Assembly: GCA_964501335.1 (NCBI GenBank)
Contig: CAZCTC010000013.1
Span: 89,310-153,309, forward strand
Source of the DNA: CAZCTC01 sp964501335
Lineage (GTDB): Bacteria; Chloroflexota; Anaerolineae; B4-G1; SLSP01
Direction of reading: 5' to 3'
DNA: 64,000 nucleotides
Shown in pieces: positions 1 to 8,838 of the stretch. A model generated the notes under the pieces. It searched no databases, was not told where the DNA came from, and saw only the letters and a program-made list of their open reading frames with translations. The translations under genes were made by a program, and so were the position numbers. The stretch's first letter is position 1, and each line of letters opens with the position of its first letter.

Positions 1-27
1 AGCTTGGTGGGGATGGGGGTAAAAATC

Positions 28-747
28 ATGCAAAATAAAGAGTCCGGTAGGATTGGGATCGAACAATTGAGTTTTTCTTATCCCGATGGTCGGTCAGCCT
101 TAAAAAATCTTTCCTTACAAATTCAAACCGGCGAACGGGTAGCTTTAGTTGGACCTAACGGAGCAGGAAAATCAACTTTGCTTTTACATTTTAACGGAAT
201 TTATCCATCTCAAAAAGGGTCTGTTCAGGTTGGCGGCTGGAAAGTTGAATCCCGACAAATCAGCCGGGTTCGCGGAATAGTTGGCCTGGTTTTTCAGGAT
301 CCCAATGATCAGCTTTTCTGTCCCACCGTTTTTGAGGATGTAGCTTTCGGCCCTTTATATCAGGGGCTTTCTCAAGAAGAAGTTCGAATCCGTGTAACAG
401 AAGCGTTGATAGCTGTAGGAATGGAGAAAACTGAATCACGTTCCAGCCATCAGCTTAGTGTAGGAGAGAAAAAACGAGTAGCTTTGGCAACTGTATTAGC
501 GATGCGTCCACAAATTCTAGTCCTGGACGAACCGACTGCCGGTTTGGATCCGCGAGGTCGGCGGGAACTGGGAACTTTGTTACAAACATTGCCTCAAACT
601 CTGATCGTAGCTTCACACGACCTGGATTGGATAGCTGATTTGTTACCCCGATGGATAGTAATGAATGATGGTCAAATCGTCGCTGATCTTCCAGGACACC
701 AATTGCTTATGGATTCGTTGTTACTAGAAAAATATGGGCTCGCATAG
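28..747 (+). CDS. cbiO: ECF/CbiO-type ABC transporter ATP-binding protein
   Basis: ATPase subunit that would power uptake of a metal ion (cobalt or nickel) or a vitamin through an energy-coupling-factor transporter at the cytoplasmic membrane face. Counting from the chosen ATG, Walker A (GPNGAGKST) lies near residue 42, a Q-loop follows (VFQDPNDQLF), then the signature LSVGEKKRV, Walker B ILVLDEPTAGLD and the switch His in ASHDLDW. Length is close to the family's usual 240-280 residues. Possible TTG, GTG and ATG starts exist up to 24 bases earlier; the ATG chosen follows a G-rich stretch and keeps the normal N-terminus. The partner membrane gene (CbiQ/EcfT) would lie upstream, outside the window. 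Base composition is lower in GC than the downstream operon, so this is probably host chromosome. The substrate cannot be read from the ATPase alone. Confidence 0.85.
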   Translation: MQNKESGRIGIEQLSFSYPDGRSALKNLSLQIQTGERVALVGPNGAGKSTLLLHFNGIYPSQKGSVQVGGWKVESRQISRVRGIVGLVFQDPNDQLFCPTVFEDVAFGPLYQGLSQEEVRIRVTEALIAVGMEKTESRSSHQLSVGEKKRVALATVLAMRPQILVLDEPTAGLDPRGRRELGTLLQTLPQTLIVASHDLDWIADLLPRWIVMNDGQIVADLPGHQLLMDSLLLEKYGLA

Positions 748-972
748 CCACCAAATTAAAGGAAAGACATTGCCTACAGATTCACAAGTAAAATGAGAAG
801 AAAATTTGACTTTACCCGCTTTGAAAATGTGCTCGCTGTTTTTTAGACAGTATGAGTAATGACGGTGATGGAATTGTCTGCTTTCTACGCCCAAAAAATT
901 AAATGCAATTAAACCTTATCGGGTACATCAGTTTATTTTTTAACACAAATTAAGACCTTTTTCTTCTATCTG
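748..972. other. AT-rich intergenic region, probable left boundary zone of the mobile element
   Basis: No convincing open reading frame, tRNA or repeat is visible. Base composition changes from the moderate GC of the transporter gene through this AT-rich stretch to the strongly GC-rich transfer operon. The left end of the element presumably lies here, but I found no direct repeat shared with the region after the tyrosine recombinase gene that would mark att sites. Confidence 0.4.
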
Positions 973-1001
973 TTGAAATTTTTCCAAACTTGTAGTAAAA
1001 T
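973..1001 (+). promoter_or_regulatory. sigma-70-like promoter of the transfer operon
   Basis: A TTGAAA -35 box and a TAAAAT -10 box are separated by exactly 17 bases, which is optimal for a housekeeping sigma factor. It faces the long co-directional operon and predicts a leader of about 180 bases before the first start codon. It is the best promoter I found for the run of genes up to the first clear terminator. Confidence 0.65.
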
Positions 1002-1023
1002 ACACAGGTAGCACGCGCAGGTA

Positions 1024-1035
1024 GAGCTTAAGCTC
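1024..1035. promoter_or_regulatory. 12-bp palindrome downstream of the promoter, candidate operator
   Basis: GAGCTTAAGCTC is a perfect palindrome about 20 bases after the predicted transcription start. The position suits binding by a dimeric repressor, but no regulator gene of the element is recognised in the window, so the role is inference. Confidence 0.35.
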
Positions 1036-1094
1036 AATTTTCGGTTTCAGCGCGATGCTTTTGTAAAACGCACGGGTGGGCCTGGTGCCCTTCC

Positions 1095-1161
1095 GGTGAT
1101 CCTGGACTTTAAACAGGACCACCTCCTGATGATTCAGTGCGCAGGAGGCGGTCCTGTTTTT
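1095..1161 (+). terminator. leader terminator with an overlapping alternative hairpin (candidate attenuator)
   Basis: A 15-base arm (CAGGACCACCTCCTG, from 1114) pairs with a second arm (CAGGAGGCGGTCCTG, from 1142) with one mismatch, and the stem is followed directly by five T residues, the form of an intrinsic terminator. The first ten bases of the first arm can instead pair with GGTGATCCTG at 1095-1104, again with one mismatch. The two structures exclude each other. Both sit between the promoter and the first gene of the operon, so read-through would set expression of the whole transfer module. It could alternatively be a plain terminator for transcription arriving from upstream. Confidence 0.6.
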
Positions 1162-1186
1162 GTTTGCCAGAAAACCGGGAGGAAGC

Positions 1187-1852
1187 ATGGGCAACGATGC
1201 GCATCTGTTTCATATTCTGAAAGGCCGCGAGCATCTCGTCATCTTCAAGATGGAGCTCGACGGCCAGTATGCTTTGTACCTCCCCGGCAATCGTCCCCTC
1301 GAACAAACCTGGCCGCGCTACCCCGAGGCCCGCCCCTATCTCGATCTCTGGCTTTCCCAATATGCCGGACAACCTTCCGGCGATGTGACTCCCAACAATC
1401 TGGACTATCCTCGCCAGCTGGCCCAAGCCCTTACCCAGGATCCATATCTGAACCTGTGGGCCTACGCCACTCCCCAGGTAATCCGCGTCAGCTTCCGGCA
1501 AATTGCGCAGGCCCTGGGCCGGGATCCCAAACCCACTTTACGCGAAGAATTGGCCCAGAAAGGGCTGCGGTTCGAACGCAATGAATCTGGCCACTATCAA
1601 GCTCCGCTGGGAATCGTGACCCGCACCCTGGGAAACAGCGTGGCCGATCGCCTGCTCCTCTATCCTCAGCAAGTCGCTGCTTTCCTGGGCGTCAGTGCCG
1701 GCGGCGCGCCCGATATCACCCGGCGGCTGGGACTGCTCCTCGAAGGCCGGGGGGATGTGGCCCTCGTGGAATGGGGGCGGCTGCGACAGGTACGGCGTAC
1801 CGGTCCGCGCACCTTTGCCCTGGCCGAGGGCGAAAAGGAGAAAGAAGCATGA
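1187..1852 (+). CDS. uncharacterised 221-residue protein, first gene of the transfer operon
   Basis: No family recognised. The product looks cytoplasmic: no signal peptide or membrane segment, with a mixed alpha/beta composition. The central part (SFRQIAQALGRDPKPTLREELAQKGL) resembles a helix-turn-helix style segment, but I would not assign DNA binding on that. The ATG was chosen because GGAGG sits five bases upstream; an earlier in-frame ATG has no such site. Its stop codon overlaps the start of the next gene (ATGA), which indicates translational coupling. As the first gene after the leader it may be a regulator or assembly factor; this is inference. Confidence 0.7.
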   Translation: MGNDAHLFHILKGREHLVIFKMELDGQYALYLPGNRPLEQTWPRYPEARPYLDLWLSQYAGQPSGDVTPNNLDYPRQLAQALTQDPYLNLWAYATPQVIRVSFRQIAQALGRDPKPTLREELAQKGLRFERNESGHYQAPLGIVTRTLGNSVADRLLLYPQQVAAFLGVSAGGAPDITRRLGLLLEGRGDVALVEWGRLRQVRRTGPRTFALAEGEKEKEA

Positions 1853-3201
1853 AACCTCGCTTAAACATCCTTTGGTTAGGTCTGTTGTTGATGAGCTGTG
1901 CCGTGAACGAACCGCTCTCCCTGCCCAAGGCTGCGGGATGCCGCCCTTATGGCGTTCCCACGCCCGCCTTTCAGGATCCGCAATTCGGCACGCCGGCGCC
2001 CGCGGCGACACCCGATCTCCGTCCCGTCTGCACTCCTATCTACCGGACGCCGACGCCCAATCCCAATTTGCCTCCTACGGTGACCCCGATGACTTCCCCG
2101 GCCCAGGCGGGGCCGCGCGTTTCCACGGCCCCGCAAAACCTCACCATTTCCCCCTGGAATGAAACCGTCGATCAAACCGCCGCCGCCTGGGATGCCGGAA
2201 TCCTGGCCGTGACCTGGCACGATGACCGCCAGGCCTACCTGACCTGGAGCACGGCGGGTGGGACGGGCTCGCGCGCCCTGGCTGAGCTGTTGGGCAGCGG
2301 AGCCCTCGCCGCCGTGGCCGTCTCGCCGGCGGGACGGATCTATCTGGTCGGTGGTGGACAGTGGACCTATTCCGATAACAGCGGGGCCACCTGGCAACCC
2401 GCCCGGCCCGCCCCGAACGGCGCGGTCCTCCGAGCCGTGATTCAATCCGATGGCTTCCTGCGGCTCTTCTGGCTGGATGGCCAGCAGCTGCAAACCGCCG
2501 TTCAACAAAGTGATGGCACCTGGAACGGGACGTTGACACTCCGAGATGGCGTCCAAAGCTACGATGCGATCCGCGCTGGCGATGGCCTGGTCGTCGCGGC
2601 CGCCGGCGGGCAGGTTACCGTGTGGCGTTTCCCTGAAGGGATCGTCACCGCCAACCTGGGCGACGGCCTGACCCATGTGCATCTGACCGGGCGGCAAGGC
2701 GAAGTGCTGCTGGGTTTGGGCCGCGCCGTGGCTGGCCAGGGCGCGGCCTATGTGGCCCGCTCCACCGACGGCGGCCGCAGCTGGCCGGAGTTCTGCCAGG
2801 TGCAGGCCAGCGCCCAACCCATCGGCGATGTCGCCGCCTTCCCCACGGCTCAGGGACCGTATGCCGTCCTCTGGAGCTGGCAACCGCCCGCCGGCGAACA
2901 TGTCGGCGCCTTCCCCTACATCGCCCTTTCTCAACTGCGTTTTCCTTCCTGCAGCGTTTCTCCTGAGGTAGGCGCGGTCGATGGCCTGGCGCAAGCCGGC
3001 GGCGGCCCGCCGGGACTCCTTTCCTTGGCGGCCCGGCAAACCCGTTTCCAACTGGCCGCCGATGACCGGGGAATCTTCCTGGCCTTTGAGGGACTTTCCG
3101 CCAATGGCCAGGCCGATATTTATACGGTCGTCCTCTCTCCCGATCGGGTTTTCTCAGGGATCTCGTTAGGCGGCGGCCAGGCCGGGGAGGAAGCCCCATG
3201 A
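1849..3201 (+). CDS. lipoprotein with BNR/Asp-box (sialidase-like propeller) repeats
   Basis: Predicted surface lipoprotein of 450 residues. The N-terminus is a short hydrophobic signal ending in a lipobox (L-M-S-C17), followed by a Pro/Thr-rich stretch of about 90 residues. The rest contains Asp-box motifs typical of beta-propeller hairpins: SDNSGATW and STDGGRSW, plus a further aspartate-rich SPDR turn near the end. No sialidase arginine triad is evident, so a structural or binding role on the cell surface is more likely than hydrolysis. It overlaps its neighbours by four bases on both sides. Being in a conjugation operon suggests a part of the exterior of the transfer apparatus; this is inferred. 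Confidence 0.7.
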   Translation: MKPRLNILWLGLLLMSCAVNEPLSLPKAAGCRPYGVPTPAFQDPQFGTPAPAATPDLRPVCTPIYRTPTPNPNLPPTVTPMTSPAQAGPRVSTAPQNLTISPWNETVDQTAAAWDAGILAVTWHDDRQAYLTWSTAGGTGSRALAELLGSGALAAVAVSPAGRIYLVGGGQWTYSDNSGATWQPARPAPNGAVLRAVIQSDGFLRLFWLDGQQLQTAVQQSDGTWNGTLTLRDGVQSYDAIRAGDGLVVAAAGGQVTVWRFPEGIVTANLGDGLTHVHLTGRQGEVLLGLGRAVAGQGAAYVARSTDGGRSWPEFCQVQASAQPIGDVAAFPTAQGPYAVLWSWQPPAGEHVGAFPYIALSQLRFPSCSVSPEVGAVDGLAQAGGGPPGLLSLAARQTRFQLAADDRGIFLAFEGLSANGQADIYTVVLSPDRVFSGISLGGGQAGEEAP

Positions 3202-5141
3202 CGCGCCGGGTCAAGTTGCTCAGTTTAGCCATTCTGGGACTCCTGGCCCTGGCTTGTACCGGGATCGCCGGGACCATCGACGTGGCGCCCTACCACCAAA
3301 GCCGCATTCCGCCGTTCTGGGTTTGCGCTACCGCGACGCCTCGCTTCACCGCTACTCCCCAGGCCGAACCGACGCCGCGCCCCGGCACGACGCCTTCCCC
3401 CTGGGAGCCGCCGGACTGGCCGCCCACGCCCTATCCCACCCCCACGCCTTACGCCATGTTCGGAAGCTTCTATCGCGGGCAACGGATCTGGATTCCCCTG
3501 CGCCCGGCGGTGCCGTTGACGCCCCCGGCCAGTTCGCAGACGGAAATGCTCTCGGTCGTGTTGACCGATACCCAATTCGGGGGCGCTTCGCCCGTCCGCC
3601 CGGAATTCGATTGCCTGCGGTTCGACTTCCAGGTCCACAACTTCTCCAGCGCTCCCCTGGATTTCGATCTGGCGGAGCAGGCCTTCCTGCGGGACTCGGG
3701 CAGCGTGACGCTCTACCACGCGGATCCGGCCGTCTATCGCGCCGCCGGCCGGGACTGGCCCGCCGCGCGCTTTACGCCGGGCGAAGATCGGATCGTCCCG
3801 GTAGTCATCTGCAAACCGGCAGAGACCAGTTCGCCCCGGTTGGGCCTGCTGGCCTCGGTTTACGATACCGCCGCCGGGACGGCCGGGATGGGTGGGGGCA
3901 GCGCCGCCTCCGGCAACGATACGGCCATCTACATCGACTACCAGGAAACGGTGCCCGGTTGCACCTATCCGCCGGAATTGGGACTCTACCCAGAAGTAGA
4001 AACCCCGCCGGAAATCCCTTCCACCCTGCCGTTTTATACCGGTCCGCTCGGTGGGCGGATGTCCGGCAATACCCCCGTTTCGATTCCGCCCTGTCGCAGC
4101 ATTACCCGCGGTTTCGGTTGTGACAGCTTTCCCACCGGGGTCTCGGGAGCGGGGCGATGCCCGGCGGATCTGCCCTACTGGCATACCGGAATCGACTATT
4201 CCTGCGTGATCGGGACGCCGATCTACTCTCCGTTAGGCGGCGTGATCGATAGTTGGGGCGAGCACGGGGGGTACGGCAATCTGGCCGCCGTCAGTAACGG
4301 TCCTTTGCGGTCGATGTATGGCCATCTGTCGGCCTTCGGCAGTGATCCGCTCTGCTCGGGGTTGGGTGGCATGTGCGAAGCCGGAACCGAGATCGGCTAC
4401 GTCGGCTCGACCGGCTTCTCGACCGGGCCCCATCTGCATTGGGAGGTGCGCGTCAATGGGGTCCCGGTCGATCCGATGTTGTACTTCGGCGGCTCCGGCA
4501 AAAGTCGGCAGACGCCCGGTCTCGCAGCACCGGCGCCGATCTCCGGCACGGCCCATCCGTTGATCGTGCTGCTGCGGGATGAACAGGGCCGGCTGCTTTC
4601 CGGGCCTATCGTAAAACTATGGGATGCTGACGGCCAACCCGTCGGCGAATGCCAGGTTACGGAAGGCCGTTGTGAATTCCAGGTACCGGCCGGCGTCTAT
4701 CAGCTTTCCCTGGAAGGGAATCTGGCCGACGGCACACCGGTCGATCCCTACGGCACGGCCAATGTCCAGGCGGAACAGCAGTCCGAATATCTCTATGGGC
4801 CCCTGGCGATCTGGCATGAAGCCCCAGGAACGACGGCTGGATTGGTCCTCCGCATCGACGCCGCCGGCATAGCCCAACCCTATCTGGACGCCGCCCCTCT
4901 GGAAACCCCGCAGCTGCTGGATCCGCTGGCCACGATCGCCACCCTCTCGCCCACGCTCGAACCCACTCCAACTCTGATCTTCACAGAAACGCCCGGCGAA
5001 ACCGAAACTACCTATCCCTGGCTGTGGATCGCGCTGGGACTCATTGCCGGTTGGATGCTTTTTGTAGGCAGTATCTGGATAGGGCAAAGGCTGCGCCGCG
5101 CCGGCTGGATTCCTACCCCCAAAAAGGAGCAGGATCAATAA
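3198..5141 (+). CDS. M23-family peptidoglycan endopeptidase, lipobox plus C-terminal membrane anchor
   Basis: Likely cell-wall hydrolase that opens peptidoglycan for the transfer apparatus, the role played by VirB1-type enzymes elsewhere. The LytM/M23 zinc site is clear: H329-x3-D333 in HTGIDY and H412-L-H414 in HLHWEV. The start carries a signal with lipobox A-L-A-C20, then a Thr/Pro-rich linker with T-P-Y-P-T-P repeats. A Thr-rich stretch precedes a C-terminal membrane helix (YPWLWIALGLIAGWMLFVG) and a basic tail. Having both a lipobox and a C-terminal helix is unusual and may clamp the enzyme to the membrane at both ends. A region after the peptidase (about residues 455-545) looks like a Cna-B/SdrD-type beta domain. 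It overlaps both neighbouring genes. Confidence 0.85.
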   Translation: MTRRVKLLSLAILGLLALACTGIAGTIDVAPYHQSRIPPFWVCATATPRFTATPQAEPTPRPGTTPSPWEPPDWPPTPYPTPTPYAMFGSFYRGQRIWIPLRPAVPLTPPASSQTEMLSVVLTDTQFGGASPVRPEFDCLRFDFQVHNFSSAPLDFDLAEQAFLRDSGSVTLYHADPAVYRAAGRDWPAARFTPGEDRIVPVVICKPAETSSPRLGLLASVYDTAAGTAGMGGGSAASGNDTAIYIDYQETVPGCTYPPELGLYPEVETPPEIPSTLPFYTGPLGGRMSGNTPVSIPPCRSITRGFGCDSFPTGVSGAGRCPADLPYWHTGIDYSCVIGTPIYSPLGGVIDSWGEHGGYGNLAAVSNGPLRSMYGHLSAFGSDPLCSGLGGMCEAGTEIGYVGSTGFSTGPHLHWEVRVNGVPVDPMLYFGGSGKSRQTPGLAAPAPISGTAHPLIVLLRDEQGRLLSGPIVKLWDADGQPVGECQVTEGRCEFQVPAGVYQLSLEGNLADGTPVDPYGTANVQAEQQSEYLYGPLAIWHEAPGTTAGLVLRIDAAGIAQPYLDAAPLETPQLLDPLATIATLSPTLEPTPTLIFTETPGETETTYPWLWIALGLIAGWMLFVGSIWIGQRLRRAGWIPTPKKEQDQ

Positions 5142-7459
5142 TGCCCAAAATGCTGCTGGGAATCATTCTGATCGGTCTATTCATCGCTCTGATGTTGCCG
5201 GTTACTCCCGTTTCGGCTCAGGACCCTTGGCCGCCGACGCCCACCCCAACGGCCGAACCCTTCCAATCCTTCGCAGTCGCACCCGCTTCGGCCACCGCCG
5301 GGCCGATCCTGCCCTGGGATATCAGCGCCGCCATCGACAACCTGGGTTATCAGGCCCTTAAAACCGCCGCGGAAATCCTATGGATTCCTCACGCGGTTCT
5401 CCTCACGCTCTCGTATTTCATCCACCTGGCTTCCGAAAAGCTGACCCAGGGGTTGTTGCCGCTGATCTTGAAGATTGCCACCGACTACCTGAAGGAATCC
5501 GGGATCTTTAAAGCTCTGGCGGAAATTGCCTTCCTGCTCGTCATCCTGGGCCTGATTGCTTCCTTTATTGAAGTGCGGCTGGTCGATCTGCGGAAATTTC
5601 TCCTCTATGCCGTCCTCGCTTCCCTGGTCCTTTCCAGCGGTCCAGCCATGATGAGCCGAATTGAAGTGACCCGCCGGGACGCCGCCCGCGCCCTCAACGA
5701 ACGAGTCTTTTCTCAAGTCCTGGGATCGGGCGATATGGGCTATGGCGATCTGCCGGCCCCCGCGCCCTGGGCCAGCTTTACCCTCAACGACTACGACGAA
5801 CCCGGCTACACCGCCCGCGATGCGGCGCTTTCCGCCCTTCTGGTTGGCGGCGGCCATGAGGAAATGTTCGGGCCGCTCCCCCAGCAATTCCGCAGCCAAT
5901 ACTTCGAGCCCATCAGCCTGATTACTCTGACCGATCCGGCCGCCCGCAATGCCGCACTGAATCAAGCGAACAACGGCCTGACCCGCTTGATCCTGGCCTA
6001 TCCGCTCTCCCTGGTTTCCGTCCTGGAAGGCCTGGTGGAATTGTTGTTCAGCGTGGCGGGCGCCTTTCTGATGATTGCTTTACCCTTTTCTTTGTTGTTT
6101 GCTTTCTTCCTGCCCACCGAAGGAATCACGCTGGGACTGCTGCGACAGTACCTCAACCTGCTGCTCAACTATTTCGTGGTCAATGTCCTCATCGCCATCG
6201 GACTGGCGGGACTGGTCGCCGCGGCTGCGCGCGGATCGCTGTTGCTGGCGGTCGGCGGCAGCGCCATGGCCTGGCTCTTCTTCGCCTTCGGCCTGAATGT
6301 GGCCAAACAATCCGCGCAAGGCTCGTTCACCGCCTTGACCGGATCGGTCGCCGGGCTGCTGGGTGTCCGTGATCCGGTGGCCGATGCGCTCCAGGGAGCC
6401 CGCCAGGCTGCGGGGGTAGCGGTAGGCCTGGCCGGCGCCGGCGTCGCAGCCGCGGCCGGAATGCCCCAGCTCGCCCCCACCGCGTTAAGCCTGGGAATTG
6501 GCGGGGGAACCCCCGGCCCGGCCGACCACCTCAAAACCGTCGCTCGGGTGGGGCTGGGGTTGATGGGCGGAGAAATGATGCAAGGCACGCCGATCGCCGG
6601 CCTGGCCACGGCCGCTTCCACCATCCAATCGATGGGCGACGGCAAAGGCCTGCTCGACAACTTGGCTAAACTCCAGGGCTCGGATGCGGTGATGGTAGGG
6701 ATGCGGGCTGAAGCGGGCGATGTGGCCGGGATCGCCATCGGCCTGGATCGAGCCCTGGAGCGCCGCGAACGCCGGGCCGACAAAGCTCAAAAGCAAGAAA
6801 CCAGCAAGACACCTTCTTATGTTCCTGACGTTACTTCCCCCTGGCGTGAACCCATCGACCGGGGCTTGCGCCAGCAGGGCGAGGAATGGGGAACGCGAAT
6901 TGCGCAAGCCATCGTGCAAACCCTGGAAAGCTATCGGGGGCAGGGACTTTCCGATACCGCTCTGATCCAGAAATTCACCAACCCGGAAGGCGCTCCGGCC
7001 CTGGATTCCGCCGGTAGCAAAGCTGTCTTTGCCCAGCTCGATTCCCAGACCCGCGATACCTTGTTGAAAACGCCCGAAGCCAAGGCCGCCTTTGTCGGGC
7101 TGGTCGGCGAAGCGGTAATGCCAAAAACGACAGCGGCCGCCCCGGATCTGGCCGTCGCCATTGCCGCCGCGGTCGCCGGCGGGGCTACCAACGGCGCCGA
7201 AGTCGTGGCCCGGCAACTGGGCAGCAATGTCCAGGCCCTGGGCCCGGCCTATGGTCCGATCAATGGGATTGTCCACGAAGCCCGCGCGTTGGGGTTGAGC
7301 GGCGATCAAACCCGCTTTGTTTTGACCACCGGTCTGGTGCCGCCGGGCCAGGAAAACCATCCCCGGATCGAACAGATTTTAGCCCTGCGGGATCAACTCC
7401 CCGCCTCGGTTTCCCTGACCCGCACCACGCTGGCTGCAGAAAAGGAGCGAACGCAATGA
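5141..7459 (+). CDS. VirB6/TrbL-like polytopic conjugation membrane protein
   Basis: Predicted inner-membrane channel component of the type IV secretion system (772 residues). It has a hydrophobic N-terminal signal ending near A-Q-D, a short T-P-T linker, several membrane helices through about residue 425 (including FLLVILGLIASFIE and FLMIALPFSLLFAFFL), and a long soluble Ala/Gly-rich C-terminal half. This topology is shared with VirB6 and TrbL proteins of Gram-positive elements. The ATG chosen overlaps the preceding stop by one base (TAATG) and has AAGGAG upstream. The order VirB6-like, VirB2-like, VirB3-like, VirB4 that follows supports the call. Sequence motifs alone would not identify it. 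Confidence 0.7.
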   Translation: MPKMLLGIILIGLFIALMLPVTPVSAQDPWPPTPTPTAEPFQSFAVAPASATAGPILPWDISAAIDNLGYQALKTAAEILWIPHAVLLTLSYFIHLASEKLTQGLLPLILKIATDYLKESGIFKALAEIAFLLVILGLIASFIEVRLVDLRKFLLYAVLASLVLSSGPAMMSRIEVTRRDAARALNERVFSQVLGSGDMGYGDLPAPAPWASFTLNDYDEPGYTARDAALSALLVGGGHEEMFGPLPQQFRSQYFEPISLITLTDPAARNAALNQANNGLTRLILAYPLSLVSVLEGLVELLFSVAGAFLMIALPFSLLFAFFLPTEGITLGLLRQYLNLLLNYFVVNVLIAIGLAGLVAAAARGSLLLAVGGSAMAWLFFAFGLNVAKQSAQGSFTALTGSVAGLLGVRDPVADALQGARQAAGVAVGLAGAGVAAAAGMPQLAPTALSLGIGGGTPGPADHLKTVARVGLGLMGGEMMQGTPIAGLATAASTIQSMGDGKGLLDNLAKLQGSDAVMVGMRAEAGDVAGIAIGLDRALERRERRADKAQKQETSKTPSYVPDVTSPWREPIDRGLRQQGEEWGTRIAQAIVQTLESYRGQGLSDTALIQKFTNPEGAPALDSAGSKAVFAQLDSQTRDTLLKTPEAKAAFVGLVGEAVMPKTTAAAPDLAVAIAAAVAGGATNGAEVVARQLGSNVQALGPAYGPINGIVHEARALGLSGDQTRFVLTTGLVPPGQENHPRIEQILALRDQLPASVSLTRTTLAAEKERTQ

Positions 7460-8838
7460 ATCTTTGGCGCTTTGGTTTTATCCTGCTGGCCTTGATCGGC
7501 CCTGTCCCACAAGGAGCAACCGCCACACCGACGCCGACGGCTACTCCAACAGCCACCCCGACCACTACGGCAACCTTGGGTCCGCGCAATACGCCCACCT
7601 GCATCGGCGCCGATGCCTACGAACCCAATGATGTACCGGAGCAGGCTCAACTGGTCGGCGCCGGAACGACGCTTCAGGCGACGCTGCATCTAGGGGATGT
7701 GGATTGGTGGCAGGTCTATCTCAAAGCCGGACGCAACTACCGGATCGAAGCCCAAACGAAGCCCGGCGGCGATCCTCGTATGGTGCTGTACACCGCCACT
7801 CTGGCTCAACTCGCGCAAAACGACGACTGCGCGCTCGGCTCCTATTCCCCCTGCATTCGGATCAAACCTACCGAAGAAGGCGTCTATCTGGTCCAAATTA
7901 CCAGCCAGGTCGCCGGGCTCTGGGCGGATTACACCCTCCAGGTGGTGGAAGAACTGCCCACTCCGACGCCGACGCTGACTCCCCAACCCACCGCCGGCCC
8001 GACCGCCACCCCGCAGCCGACCGGAACGCCGGTACCGTCGCCGACGCCCAATGATCCTTTCGAGCCTAACCAAGACTTCGACCACGCCGCCGAGATCGGC
8101 CTGGGCCAGACTGTCGCCGCCAATCTTCCAACCGGCGATCGGGATTTCTACCGGCTCTACCTCAAGAATCGGTTGCTGCACCGCTGCGAGATCAATCCCC
8201 AGGGCGGACTCGATCCGAACTTGACCCTCTACGATGCCGGGCGCAATGTCCTGGGCGGCAATGACGATCGCGCCCCCGGCCAACCCGGCCCCCTGTTGAA
8301 CTGGTTGCCGGGCGGCGCCGGTTGGATTACTTTGGTGGTCGATCCCGTGACCGGCAGCGGGAGCTACACTCTGCTCTGCACCGTGCTCGCTCCCACACCC
8401 ACCACGCCCGTGACGCCTTTGCCGCCGGCTCCGACGCCCACCCGCTGGCTGATCCCTACCGCGACTTCCTTGCCGGGCCTGGAAAATCCCGCCGGCCTGG
8501 GCGGTGGAGACTGGGCCCAACCCGGAGCGACCGGCACCCCGCTTCCCCCGGTCAAGGTGGTAGTCTACTACGACGAAAACGACAACAATGCCGCTGATCC
8601 CGCCGAGGGGATTCAGGGCGCGACGGTGCTGCTCCTGGATGCTTCGACCAACAAACCTATCGCCTGGCAGACCACCGACGAAACCGGCTACACGGCTTTT
8701 GAGATTCCGGCCGGCGCTTCGGCCTATGCCGCCCTGCGCATTGCCATTCCCTTTCTGGGATTTTCTCGCCCCGTCGGTCCCGGCCAGGCCGTCCCCGTGG
8801 CCATCGAACCGCAGCGCTTGCCGGGGTTGATTCCATGA
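7456..8838 (+). CDS. secreted protein with two PPC-like domains and an SdrD-B-like domain
   Basis: Exported 460-residue protein. A signal peptide is followed by a T-P-T-A-T-P linker. Two bacterial pre-peptidase C-terminal (PPC) domains follow, each starting with a Y/F-E-P-N motif (DAYEPNDVPEQA and DPFEPNQDFDHA) and carrying the conserved D-x-D-(W/F) turn (GDVDWWQVYL and GDRDFYRLYL). They are separated by another Thr/Pro linker. The last 90 residues match the B-repeat type beta sandwich (VYYDENDNNAADPAEG, with calcium-binding-like acidic residues). No catalytic domain is present, so it is probably an adhesive or stalk component on the cell surface. It overlaps both neighbours by four bases. 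Confidence 0.75.
   Translation: MNLWRFGFILLALIGPVPQGATATPTPTATPTATPTTTATLGPRNTPTCIGADAYEPNDVPEQAQLVGAGTTLQATLHLGDVDWWQVYLKAGRNYRIEAQTKPGGDPRMVLYTATLAQLAQNDDCALGSYSPCIRIKPTEEGVYLVQITSQVAGLWADYTLQVVEELPTPTPTLTPQPTAGPTATPQPTGTPVPSPTPNDPFEPNQDFDHAAEIGLGQTVAANLPTGDRDFYRLYLKNRLLHRCEINPQGGLDPNLTLYDAGRNVLGGNDDRAPGQPGPLLNWLPGGAGWITLVVDPVTGSGSYTLLCTVLAPTPTTPVTPLPPAPTPTRWLIPTATSLPGLENPAGLGGGDWAQPGATGTPLPPVKVVVYYDENDNNAADPAEGIQGATVLLLDASTNKPIAWQTTDETGYTAFEIPAGASAYAALRIAIPFLGFSRPVGPGQAVPVAIEPQRLPGLIP

Noticed and set aside
384..394. GTTCGAATCCG, like the T-arm of a tRNA
   Set aside because: Lies inside the ABC ATPase coding sequence; no acceptor stem or other arms around it.
940..1194. Minus-strand frame in the leader region
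   Set aside because: Runs through the promoter and terminator hairpin, has no protein features and no start signal.
1876..3051. Long open frames opposite to GC-rich genes on the minus strand (also 13426-14580, 9102-10337, 33497-34861)
   Set aside because: They are mirror frames caused by high GC at third codon positions; no ribosome sites and no recognisable protein features, while the opposite strand has clear domains.
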